A stretch of 64,000 nucleotides of DNA from Scandinavium hiltneri. GTDB lineage: Bacteria; Pseudomonadota; Gammaproteobacteria; Enterobacterales; Enterobacteriaceae. The stretch spans positions 124,001 to 188,000 of the forward strand of contig NZ_JALIGE010000072.1 of NCBI RefSeq assembly GCF_024764835.1, in the 5' to 3' direction. The position numbers and the translations under genes are program-made. Positions 26,022-33,890 of the stretch are shown piece by piece. The notes under the pieces were generated by a model. That model was not told the DNA's origin. It ran no database searches and saw only the letters and a program-made list of their open reading frames with translations. Numbering within the stretch: position 1 is the stretch's first letter; each line of letters begins with the position of its first letter.

Positions 26022-26147
26022 TTTCGCCTAAATATTTTGGATTACAGCAAGGCGGCAACGCAGCGAATCCCCAGGAGCTTACACAAGTAAGTGACTGGGG
26101 TGAGCGAGGCAGCCAACACCGCTGTAAGTCGAAATATGACGGCGAAA
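26022..26147. repeat. ERIC element
   Basis: This 126-bp imperfect palindrome runs from TTTCGCC to GGCGAAA. Its centre (GAATCCCCAGGAGCTTAC, then AAGTAAGTGACTGGGGTGAG) carries the conserved sequences to which the standard ERIC1R and ERIC2 typing primers correspond. It fills most of the 233 bp between cmoB and the cutC terminator. ERIC elements are non-coding and are transcribed as long hairpins. Confidence 0.93.
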
Positions 26148-26178
26148 AAAAGAGGCCCCTGTTAATGGCAGGGGCCTG
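26145..26178 (-). terminator. terminator of cutC
   Basis: AGGCCCCTG (26153-26161) pairs with CAGGGGCCT (26169-26177). On the minus strand the stem is followed by CTTTTTTTCGC. The end overlaps the right foot of the ERIC element. Confidence 0.88.
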
Positions 26179-26225
26179 GTACAAATACGCATCACATTGG
26201 GCGATATGATGCACGGTAAAAATCG

Positions 26226-26969
26226 CTATTTGCTGTAACGGTCAACTATCGCCTTCATCTCCGCTACCGATTCGCCATTTACGGCGTATCGTGAGTATTC
26301 GTCTGCCGTCGGGTCGGTTGACATCGACAGCCCCGGATTTCGGTATTGCATCACCGAGGGGACCCATTGTCCGGCCGAGCTGTGAAGCTCTTTTACGCCG
26401 GCATCGAGGAACAATTCCAGGTTGTTCGCCCGCACGCCTGCTCCGGCCATAATGATTGGAGCATCACCCTGGGCAATTAGTTCCCCAAGAAGTGAAAGAC
26501 CTTTTTCCGCCGTCTGCTGTTGGCCGGATGTCAGAATGCGCGCCACGCCCAGTTCTGCAAGATTATCAAAGGCCTGCTGCGGATTGACGCACATATCAAA
26601 CGCCCGATGAAACGTAACGGCAAGCGAACCGGCAGCAGCCATGATTTCCCGCATCCGCAGCATATCGACATTGCCATTCGCATCAAGAATACCGATAACC
26701 AGCCCCGGAAAACCGAGTTCACGCACCGTACGCACATCGTCCAGCATCGCTGCGAATTCACCGTCGGTGTAGCAAAAATCCCCGCCGCGCGGGCGAATGA
26801 TGGGATGCACCGGGATGGTCACCTGCTGGCGCGCCGATTTCAGTACGCCTATAGACGGCGTTAAGCCGCCTTCCAACGGCGCGGCACACAGTTCAATTCG
26901 GTCAGCGCCGCTTTCCTGCGCTTCACGCGCACATTCCGTGCTGTAACAGCACACTTCCAGCAAAGCCAT
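26226..26969 (-). CDS. cutC: CutC family protein
   Basis: I use the ATG at 26969 (MALLEVCCYSTECAREAQ), with AAGGAG upstream, for a 247-residue TIM-barrel protein (E. coli 248). Conserved blocks are GADRIELCAAPLEGGLTPS, IPVHPIIRPRGGDFCY and TFHRAFDM. It was named for copper tolerance in E. coli, but later work questioned a direct copper role, so the name is positional. It is followed by its own terminator, and the convergent ERIC lies beyond. Confidence 0.94.
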   Translation of the reverse strand: MALLEVCCYSTECAREAQESGADRIELCAAPLEGGLTPSIGVLKSARQQVTIPVHPIIRPRGGDFCYTDGEFAAMLDDVRTVRELGFPGLVIGILDANGNVDMLRMREIMAAAGSLAVTFHRAFDMCVNPQQAFDNLAELGVARILTSGQQQTAEKGLSLLGELIAQGDAPIIMAGAGVRANNLELFLDAGVKELHSSAGQWVPSVMQYRNPGLSMSTDPTADEYSRYAVNGESVAEMKAIVDRYSK

Positions 26970-27035
26970 TACCTTCTCCTTTTCGTTCGGGTGCGCCATC
27001 ATGACACAGTCTCAAAACGCAGAGCCCGAGTGAGC

Positions 27036-27608
27036 TCACATTGTGGCATCGCCTGCTTCGCTCGCCACAATTTCTTCGATAGTCCACGGATGAAATTTAA
27101 TCGTGACCTTGCCGTCAGTGACCGCCAGCGTTGGATTAGGCAGACGTTCGCGCTCACCTTTTGGCGAACTGGTTTTAACGAAAATTCCCGGCTGGCTTAA
27201 TCCTTCGTCGGACAGCAGTGCCAGCGCGCGCGCGTTCAAGGTGTCAGGGTCGCCCGGCAGCACGATTTCAATATGTTCCCAGCCTTCGTGCGGGTAACGT
27301 TTTTCACCCGGCCATGGCAGTTCCACCACGCTGAAATGCCAGTGCGCGACGCACACCGGCTCATGCAGTTTGAACAGGCAAATCGGACGGCCGTTAATGA
27401 TGTTTTCCGACAGCAGTTCGCCGCACTGCTCTAACCCGCTGCGCCAGCGTTCAGCGGTGGCATTCTGGTGGCAGCGCAGGGAAATATGGTCAGCATTCAG
27501 TGGGGCGATGTGCAGCCCCAGACGGTCAGCAAGGTCCGTCAGTGCGTGCGTAAAACGCGGCAGATCCGCCTCTATATCCTGTAATGCTTCGATGGTTTTC
27601 CAGTTCAC
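27036..27608 (-). CDS. yecM: VOC-like metalloprotein YecM
   Basis: The 190-residue frame begins with GTG, with GAGGG upstream. It contains LNADHISLRCHQNATAERW (about 37-55), ELPWPGEKRYPHEGWEHIEI and LPNPTLAVTDGKVTIKFHPW, all conserved in YecM. The fold is related to isomerases and the vicinal oxygen chelate group with a predicted metal site; no substrate is known. It lies 66 bp upstream of cutC on the same strand. Confidence 0.92.
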   Translation of the reverse strand: MNWKTIEALQDIEADLPRFTHALTDLADRLGLHIAPLNADHISLRCHQNATAERWRSGLEQCGELLSENIINGRPICLFKLHEPVCVAHWHFSVVELPWPGEKRYPHEGWEHIEIVLPGDPDTLNARALALLSDEGLSQPGIFVKTSSPKGERERLPNPTLAVTDGKVTIKFHPWTIEEIVASEAGDATM

Positions 27609-27797
27609 GTTTCACCCTCAGTCCGGTTTTTGCAGGCCGTTAATTTACCCTGTTGGCCCGGCACAACCAACTGCTGATTAACGCGCCGCTCCAGGGCTGA
27701 CGGGCCGCCGCAAATGCAGTATACTGACCGGCTTAATTTGTCCCCATTTCGGCGTTGTTCCGGCAAGCGTACAGCGCCATAAACGTAAGGTATTCCG

Positions 27798-29531
27798 GTG
27801 AATATTCAGGCTCTTCTCTCAGAAAAAGTCAGTCAGGCCCTGATTGCGGCAGGTGCGCCTGCCGATTGCGAACCGCAGGTTCGTCAGTCAGCAAAAGTAC
27901 AGTTTGGTGACTATCAGGCCAACGGCGTGATGGCTGTTGCCAAAAAACTGGGCATGGCGCCGCGACAACTCGCAGAGCAGGTTCTGTCTCATCTCAGCCT
28001 CGACGGCATCGCCAATAAGGTCGAAATCGCCGGACCTGGCTTTATCAATATCTTCCTCGACCCGGCGTTCCTGGCGCAGGGCGTGAACGATGCGCTGAAA
28101 TCTGACCGTCTCGGCGTAGCGCTGCCAGAAGCGCAAACCATCGTTATCGACTACTCCGCGCCAAACGTGGCGAAAGAGATGCACGTCGGCCATCTGCGTT
28201 CCACCATCATTGGTGATGCCGCAGTGCGTACTCAGGAATTCCTGGGTCATAAAGTTATCCGCGCGAACCACGTCGGTGACTGGGGCACCCAGTTCGGGAT
28301 GCTGATTGCGTATCTGGAAAAACAGCAGCAGGAAAACGCCGGTGAAATGGCGCTGGCGGACCTCGAAGGTTTCTATCGCCAGGCGAAGCAGCATTACGAC
28401 GAAGACGAAGCCTTCGCCGAGCGCGCGCGTAGCTACGTGGTGAAACTGCAGGGCGGTGACCCGTACTTCCTCGAGATGTGGCGCAAGCTGGTCGACATCA
28501 CCATGGAACAAAACCAGATTACCTACAACCGTCTGAATGTCACCCTGACCCGCGACGACGTTATGGGTGAAAGCCTGTACAACCCGATGCTGCCGGGCAT
28601 CGTGGCAGACCTGAAAGCTCAGGGTCTGGCGACAGAAAGCGAAGGCGCAACCGTGGTATTCCTTGATGAGTACAAAAACAAGGACGGCGAACCGATGGGC
28701 GTCATCATCCAGAAAAAGGATGGCGGCTACCTCTACACCACGACCGATATCGCCTGCGCGAAATACCGTTTCGAAACCCTGTGCGCCGACCGCGTGCTCT
28801 ATTACATCGACTCCCGTCAGCACCAGCACCTGATGCAGGCGTGGACCATCGTGCGTAAAGCCGGTTATGTGCCTGATTCCATTCCGCTGGAACATCACAT
28901 GTTCGGCATGATGTTGGGTAAAGACGGCAAACCATTCAAAACCCGCGCCGGTGGCACCGTGAAACTGTCTGACCTGCTGGATGAAGCGCTGGAACGCGCC
29001 CGTCGTCTGGTGGCAGAAAAGAACCCGGACATGCCTGCCGACGAGCTGGAAAAGCTGGCCAATACCGTGGGAATCGGCGCGGTGAAATACGCGGATCTGT
29101 CCAAGAACCGTACCACTGACTACGTGTTCGACTGGGACAACATGCTGGCGTTTGAAGGCAACACCGCGCCGTACATGCAATATGCGTATACCCGCGTGCT
29201 GTCCGTATTCCGCAAAGCCGGTCTGGAAGAGAACGCTATCGTCAATGCGCCAGTGGTGATTAATGAAGAACGCGAGTCCCAGTTGGCGGCGCGTCTGCTG
29301 CAGTTCGAAGAAACCGTAAACGTCGTTGCACGTGAAGGCACGCCGCACGTGATGTGTGCCTATCTGTACGACCTCGCGGGCCTGTTCTCCGGCTTCTACG
29401 AGCACTGCCCTATTCTGAGCGCCGAAAGCGAAGAGATTCGCAACAGCCGCCTGAAACTGGCGCTGCTGACCTCGAAGACGCTTAAGCTGGGTCTGGATAT
29501 GCTCGGGATTGAAACCGTCGAGCGTATGTAA
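27798..29531 (+). CDS. argS: arginyl-tRNA synthetase
   Basis: The 577 residues equal E. coli ArgS. The N-terminal Add-1 domain (about 1-115) recognises the tRNA D-loop. The class I HIGH motif appears as HVGHLR (near 128-133), and the Arg/tRNA site region as HVGDWGTQFGMLI. The C-terminal helical anticodon domain includes NTAPYMQYAYTRVLSVFRKA. As in most ArgS there is no canonical KMSK. It converges on the accessory lpxA-like gene through a shared terminator. Confidence 0.98.
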   Translation: MNIQALLSEKVSQALIAAGAPADCEPQVRQSAKVQFGDYQANGVMAVAKKLGMAPRQLAEQVLSHLSLDGIANKVEIAGPGFINIFLDPAFLAQGVNDALKSDRLGVALPEAQTIVIDYSAPNVAKEMHVGHLRSTIIGDAAVRTQEFLGHKVIRANHVGDWGTQFGMLIAYLEKQQQENAGEMALADLEGFYRQAKQHYDEDEAFAERARSYVVKLQGGDPYFLEMWRKLVDITMEQNQITYNRLNVTLTRDDVMGESLYNPMLPGIVADLKAQGLATESEGATVVFLDEYKNKDGEPMGVIIQKKDGGYLYTTTDIACAKYRFETLCADRVLYYIDSRQHQHLMQAWTIVRKAGYVPDSIPLEHHMFGMMLGKDGKPFKTRAGGTVKLSDLLDEALERARRLVAEKNPDMPADELEKLANTVGIGAVKYADLSKNRTTDYVFDWDNMLAFEGNTAPYMQYAYTRVLSVFRKAGLEENAIVNAPVVINEERESQLAARLLQFEETVNVVAREGTPHVMCAYLYDLAGLFSGFYEHCPILSAESEEIRNSRLKLALLTSKTLKLGLDMLGIETVERM

Positions 29532-29535
29532 TCAC

Positions 29536-29571
29536 AAAGGGCTCGTCACTCACGGTGACGGGCCTCTTTAA
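29536..29571. terminator. bidirectional terminator between argS and lpxA-like gene
   Basis: AAAGGGCTCGTCAC pairs, with one bulge, with GTGACGGGCCTCTTT around TCACG. There is an A-run on the left and a T-run on the right. It lies just past both stop codons. Confidence 0.8.
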
Positions 29572-29577
29572 CTCGCG

Positions 29578-30369
29578 TTAACGAACTATTCCCCGCGCAG
29601 AACGCGCGAAGAACCTGTCATAAAGTCCAATCACCGGGAAATCACTTTCCAGTATTTTTAACGTCTTTTTCACTTCTTCGATGGCCAGCGCCTGCTTGTA
29701 GACACGCTGATAGAGCTCATGAATGAGACTCTGCTGTTCTTTATTTAACGCCTGGAACAGGCTGGACGTTTCATTCACGCCCAGCGGAACCGCATGATTT
29801 CCGCCTGCGATCACGAACGGCGGAACATCCTGAACAACCCCGGACTGCTCAATGATCCTGGCGCCACTACCCAGCAAACAGAACTGATGGATGGCGCACA
29901 TGAAGCCAACCTGAGCATCATCATCAAGCACAACGTGCCCGGCAAGCCCGCTATTGTCGCCAATCGTTGTCCCGTTACCCACAACGCAATCGTGGCCGAT
30001 ATGCACGCCATTGAGAAACCGATTGTCATGACCAATGACGGTGGTACTTAGCCCCTGCACAGTTCCACGATGAATCGTGGCATTTTTACCTATCTGATTG
30101 CGATCGCCAATTACGACAGTCGTGGGCTCATTCGCGTATTTAAGGTCCTGATTGGTTTCACCAATGGAAGAGTACTGCCCAAAGGTATTGTCGCGACCAA
30201 TCGTGGTCAGACCGTTAATCACCGAAAAAGCCCCGACAACGGAACCTTCACCTATCACGACTCCTGCAGAAATAACACAAAACGGACCAATGCTGACGTA
30301 CGCACCGATAACAGCCCCGGACTCCACCAGACTGCTGGCAGCGATACGGGACAAGGGAGAAATGGACAA
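29578..30369 (-). CDS. LpxA-like acyltransferase paralogue (left-handed beta-helix)
   Basis: The protein follows LpxA from end to end: SIGPFCVISAGVVIGEGSVV, IGETNQDLKY, ATIHRGTVQG, HIGHDC, AIHQFC and the end FFARSARGIVR. The His corresponding to the catalytic H125 of E. coli LpxA is kept, as are those matching H99, H122, H144 and H160. I start at the TTG at 30369, which has AGGA seven bases upstream and gives 263 residues (LpxA 262); the GTG at 30426 adds 19 atypical residues. Positions used for acyl-chain length and UDP-GlcNAc/ACP contacts differ (see findings). It is not in the fabZ-lpxA-lpxB context, so it is a second copy of uncertain substrate. Confidence 0.85.
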   Translation of the reverse strand: MSISPLSRIAASSLVESGAVIGAYVSIGPFCVISAGVVIGEGSVVGAFSVINGLTTIGRDNTFGQYSSIGETNQDLKYANEPTTVVIGDRNQIGKNATIHRGTVQGLSTTVIGHDNRFLNGVHIGHDCVVGNGTTIGDNSGLAGHVVLDDDAQVGFMCAIHQFCLLGSGARIIEQSGVVQDVPPFVIAGGNHAVPLGVNETSSLFQALNKEQQSLIHELYQRVYKQALAIEEVKKTLKILESDFPVIGLYDRFFARSARGIVR

Positions 30370-30464
30370 AAGGTGATCCTGGTGGGGGGCAAGCGACAGT
30401 GCGAAGCATAAAGAATTGCGCGGCACTTTACGTCATTTATTTAATATTAAATTTTATGGGTATT

Positions 30465-30490
30465 GGCAGGCCGGGGTTCACAGGCCTGCC
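30465..30490. terminator. hairpin after rhiN
   Basis: GGCAGGCC (30465-30472) pairs with GGCCTGCC (30483-30490), eleven bases past the rhiN stop. There is no T-run on either side, so it may stabilise the 3' end rather than terminate. The lpxA-like gene downstream could then share the rhi transcript. Confidence 0.45.
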
Positions 30491-30500
30491 ACCGGTACAA

Positions 30501-31640
30501 TTAAAAATATTTGCGCAAATATTCCGTGAGGCAGAGGATAGCCATCGCCTGACCATAGGGCATAGAGGTCAGCGGAATTTGGCGATAGAACTCAAGATTA
30601 CTGCCCATGCCGGTGCCAAACGATGTTTGCAGCAGCTCCCCTTCCGGCGAGATATTCGCCACAATGCCCTGAATCGCTTTCTCTGCCACTTCTGCATATT
30701 CCGCTGAAACGTAGCGTTTGCGCACGGCTTTCAGAATACCGTAGGCAAACCCGGCGGTTGCCGAGGATTCCAGATAAGAGTGCGGGTCATCCAGCAGCGT
30801 GTGCCACAGGCCGCTGTCGTCCTGACATTTCGCCAGCGCGGCAACCTGTGCGTTCAGCACCTGCACCAGATAACGGCGCACGGCGTTGTTCTCCGGTAAG
30901 TCCACCAGCTCGAGGAAATCCGGAATAACGATAGTCAGCCAGCTGTTGCCGCGCGCCCAACGGGCGTTGGCAAAGTTATGCTTGCCGTCGTAATTCCAGC
31001 CGTGGAACCACAGCCCGGTCTCACGGTCCATCAGGTTTTGCACATGCAGCAGGAACTGATAAATCGCCTCTTCCACGTATTCAGGCCGGTCGAGCAGCTT
31101 GCCGATTTTCGCCAGCGGCATCACGGTCATCATTAGCGTGTCGTCCCACATCTGCTGATGGTTCTCTTCCGCCAGCGTGATGTGCTGCATGCCGCCGTGT
31201 TCGGTACGCGGCATGTCGTGCATCGCCCACTCCGCCCAGCTTTCGAGCCACGGCAGATAGGCCGGGTTACGCGTTTCTTCGTAGCGATACGCCAGGGTCA
31301 GGAACGGCGCCATGGTGTTCACATTTTTGGTGGTCGCCCCTTCGGCAAAGCGGTCGGTGAACCAGCCATCAATGATGTCACGCATTTGAATATCACCGGT
31401 CTGCTGGAAATACTGGTGAATGCCGTACAGCCCCACGCCGTGCGTCCACTCCCAGCCAGCCCATCCTTTGGTATCGATCACGCGCCCGTCGTCCAGCCGC
31501 AGCAGGAACTCTCCGCTCTCATCCTTGATATTGACCAGATTGTGGGTCACTTTCTGGATCAACGCCTTCAGTTGGTCCCGGGCGATGAAGCGCTCTGGTT
31601 GACACAGTAATGGGCTATGTTTGACAGGCCAGACTTTCAT
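30501..31640 (-). CDS. rhiN: unsaturated rhamnogalacturonyl hydrolase, GH105 (RhiN-like)
   Basis: The 379-residue protein has the (alpha/alpha)6-barrel motifs of GH88/GH105: GWAGWEWTHGVGLYGIHQYF (about 59-78), the catalytic-Asp block QQMWDDTLMMTVMPLAKIG (near 161-179), FANARWARGNSWL and SFGTGMGSNLEFYRQIPLTS. Such enzymes remove the unsaturated galacturonic acid from rhamnogalacturonan disaccharides released by lyases. There is no signal peptide, so it acts in the cytosol. It lies 4 bp after a GPH transporter, the same pairing as rhiT-rhiN in Dickeya. The symbol is by analogy. Confidence 0.85.
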   Translation of the reverse strand: MKVWPVKHSPLLCQPERFIARDQLKALIQKVTHNLVNIKDESGEFLLRLDDGRVIDTKGWAGWEWTHGVGLYGIHQYFQQTGDIQMRDIIDGWFTDRFAEGATTKNVNTMAPFLTLAYRYEETRNPAYLPWLESWAEWAMHDMPRTEHGGMQHITLAEENHQQMWDDTLMMTVMPLAKIGKLLDRPEYVEEAIYQFLLHVQNLMDRETGLWFHGWNYDGKHNFANARWARGNSWLTIVIPDFLELVDLPENNAVRRYLVQVLNAQVAALAKCQDDSGLWHTLLDDPHSYLESSATAGFAYGILKAVRKRYVSAEYAEVAEKAIQGIVANISPEGELLQTSFGTGMGSNLEFYRQIPLTSMPYGQAMAILCLTEYLRKYF

Positions 31641-31644
31641 TTGA

Positions 31645-33228
31645 TTAACCTCTGTTATATTTCGAATTCAATAAAGCAGCCTGCTTCAGCGACGGAGCCG
31701 CAGGCTTATTGCGATTCAGATAACCGATATTGTTGTTGCCCCACAAAGTGTCGAACGGCATTCCCGCCAGCATTTCCACCGTGGCTTTCGCTTCTGGCGT
31801 TGCTGCTTCGGCAAAGGCATGTCCGGACTCACGCATTTTGGCGGTCTCTTCACGCAGAATGCTGTGGGTTTGCAGGTTCAGTTTAAAGCGCAGCGAGACC
31901 AGGAAACCGCAGACCAGCACCACCACCGTCCCGACGCTTAAGATCATCAAAATAGTGTGATTGACCTGCGCACTCTGAACTTTTTGCCCGGAAACAAACC
32001 CAGAAAGCTGCATGATGATCCCCACCAGCATGATGGCCCCGGCCTGAGAGGCTTTACGCGTCAGGGTCATTATCCCGGCGAAAATCCCCTCGCGGCGCTG
32101 GCCGGTTATCACTTCATCCACGTCGGCAATATAGGTGTAGGTATTCCACGGCACATAGTTGATGCCACCGCGCCCCAGACCCGCCACGGCCGACACCAGC
32201 AGCATCAGCGACCAGACATCGCTCAGTCCGGCGTAGTACAGAACGGCGTAGGAGAATGCGCTCAGACCAAACAGCACCACCACAATTCGGTATGACGGCG
32301 CAGGTCCAAAGCGGATGCACAGCGGCATCATGGCGATCACCGCGATGAACTGGAAACTCGCCATCGTGCCCATCAGGTTTGAAGCAAATGACGCTTCCTG
32401 CATCAGTACAAACACCACGTAGTAGGTAAACACCGCGTTGAACACGTCCTGCGCGATGTAGCCCCCGAGATACATCCCGAGATGCTGGCGGAAAATTTTG
32501 ATACGCAGGGTGGAGTTCAGTTCGATTATCAGGCGGTTAAGGCTCTGGGCCAGCGACAGATGCTTTTTCTCTTCTTCAGCACGCAGCGCAGCTTCGCTCC
32601 AGTTTTCACGCGGACGTTCCCAGGTGAAGAACCAGACAAACGTCAGCATCATCGCGCACAGCACCGAGAACACCAGGCTTGCGTAGAAGAAGGAGACGGC
32701 GTTGTCCTTACCGAAGTGCGTCAGCAGGATGCCCGGCAGGAACGAGGCCAGAATCGCCGACATTTGCGCCATCGAAATACGCGCCCCGGAGAATTTGGTT
32801 TTCTGTTTGAAGTCATCGGTCATTTCCGGCACCAGCGTTTCGTATGGCACCAGAATCATGGTGTAGACGATATCAAACAACAGATAGGTCAACAGGTAGT
32901 ACCAGAATCCCATGTCGCCGACCCACATAAAGGAGTAGCTGAACACGCACGGGATGCCGAGCATGATGAAGAATTTACGGCGCCCAAAGCGTTTGCCAAG
33001 CCAGGTGGAGCCGAAGTTATCGGTTAAGAAACCCATCAGCGGGCTGACGACCGCATCCAGTACCCTCGCCGTCGCGAAGATCAGGGTGGCTTCAATTGGA
33101 GAGAGCCCGCAGAAGGTGGTGTAGAAGTATAAAAGCCAGGCGGCGGTGAGCGCGGTGGTTCCTGCGCCGAGAAAATCTCCCGAGCCGTAGGCAAGATAAT
33201 TTGCTAATCCGATTTTACGTGTCTTCAT
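31645..33228 (-). CDS. rhiT: rhamnogalacturonide GPH/MFS transporter (RhiT-like)
   Basis: A 527-residue, 12-segment sugar:cation symporter of the GPH family (N-terminal LANYLAYGSGDFLGAGTTAL; DAVVSPLMGFLTDNFGSTWL near 54-73; GRRKFFIMLG). A long polar C-terminal tail follows the last segment (from about residue 450). With the adjoining GH105 hydrolase it should import rhamnogalacturonan oligomers from plant pectin. A palindrome resembling a KdgR operator lies about 170 bp upstream. The substrate is inferred from pairing and family, not shown directly. Confidence 0.82.
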   Translation of the reverse strand: MKTRKIGLANYLAYGSGDFLGAGTTALTAAWLLYFYTTFCGLSPIEATLIFATARVLDAVVSPLMGFLTDNFGSTWLGKRFGRRKFFIMLGIPCVFSYSFMWVGDMGFWYYLLTYLLFDIVYTMILVPYETLVPEMTDDFKQKTKFSGARISMAQMSAILASFLPGILLTHFGKDNAVSFFYASLVFSVLCAMMLTFVWFFTWERPRENWSEAALRAEEEKKHLSLAQSLNRLIIELNSTLRIKIFRQHLGMYLGGYIAQDVFNAVFTYYVVFVLMQEASFASNLMGTMASFQFIAVIAMMPLCIRFGPAPSYRIVVVLFGLSAFSYAVLYYAGLSDVWSLMLLVSAVAGLGRGGINYVPWNTYTYIADVDEVITGQRREGIFAGIMTLTRKASQAGAIMLVGIIMQLSGFVSGQKVQSAQVNHTILMILSVGTVVVLVCGFLVSLRFKLNLQTHSILREETAKMRESGHAFAEAATPEAKATVEMLAGMPFDTLWGNNNIGYLNRNKPAAPSLKQAALLNSKYNRG

Positions 33229-33397
33229 TGCCGTAAATCCCGTGTTTTTATCAGGAAAGCCCGCCTCATCTGGTACAGAGGATGCCCTTACACGGCTACA
33301 GTAGAGTGATGCCGACGGTTAAACCTTTTCGTTTCTGCCAGATACTCATCGGAGATGGCAAAAATGCAAAGAGTCAGACTACGTGCTTCACTGATTT

Positions 33398-33415
33398 ATA
33401 AAACAACGTTTTGAT
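33398..33415. promoter_or_regulatory. candidate KdgR operator before rhiT
   Basis: ATAAAACAACGTTTTGAT is an interrupted palindrome (ATnAAAAC/GTTTTnAT) close to the enterobacterial KdgR motif AATRAAAY-N-RTTTYATT. It lies 170 bp upstream of the rhiT ATG in the otherwise empty 269-bp spacer between flhE and rhiT. KdgR control of pectin-derived sugar genes is known in Dickeya and E. coli. Confidence 0.4.
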
Positions 33416-33445
33416 TGATTCAAAAGCAGAGGTCAAAATTGGGAG

Positions 33446-33468
33446 CCTGCCTGCAGAATGCAGACAGG
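33446..33468 (-). terminator. hairpin after flhE
   Basis: CCTGCCTGCA (33446-33455) pairs with TGCAGACAGG (33459-33468) with one mismatch. On the minus strand it is followed by CTCCCAATTTTG. It would end the flhBAE transcript before rhiT, though the T-run is short and offset. Confidence 0.5.
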
Positions 33469-33497
33469 TCTGAGGGTACAGGCGGATACAGTTTGCG

Positions 33498-33890
33498 TTA
33501 GCGGTAATTGACAATAACCTGGTTACTTTGAACATTCAGCGCGGGGATCAGTCGCCCACCGCCCGGCACTTCCCAGACGAAACGCAGCGGTTCCGACGCG
33601 GGGATATTCTGTAATCCCCAGGTATTGCCGCTTTGTCCGTCGAGTTCGACGCAGCGGGTTTGCGAACATAAACGTACCCGCAGCCCGGCGGGCGTTGGGC
33701 CAATCAGCGTGTAACGCCACGCAATCATCGTCACCCGTCCGTTGGCCGGTTGCGATGATACGAGCGGAGAGGACGACATGGATTCGCCGCGATGAGTGAG
33801 TATCACGCCTCTGCTGCTGGCCTGCCAGGCGCCCTCACCCGCAGCCTGTGCCATCAACGGCAGCGCCAGAAACCATAATAAATAACGCAT
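33498..33890 (-). CDS. flhE: flagellar protein FlhE
   Basis: A 130-residue periplasmic protein with a cleavable signal (MRYLLWFLALPLMAQA, then AGEGAWQ). Two Cys in RLCSQTRCVELDG may form a disulphide. In Salmonella FlhE is linked to the flagellar export gate, where it prevents proton leak. The start overlaps the flhA stop by one base (TAATG), so it is the third gene of flhBAE. Confidence 0.94.
   Translation of the reverse strand: MRYLLWFLALPLMAQAAGEGAWQASSRGVILTHRGESMSSSPLVSSQPANGRVTMIAWRYTLIGPTPAGLRVRLCSQTRCVELDGQSGNTWGLQNIPASEPLRFVWEVPGGGRLIPALNVQSNQVIVNYR

Noticed and set aside
27888..29405. 505-codon open frame antisense to argS
   Set aside because: Same reason: it mirrors the argS codons and the product resembles no family.
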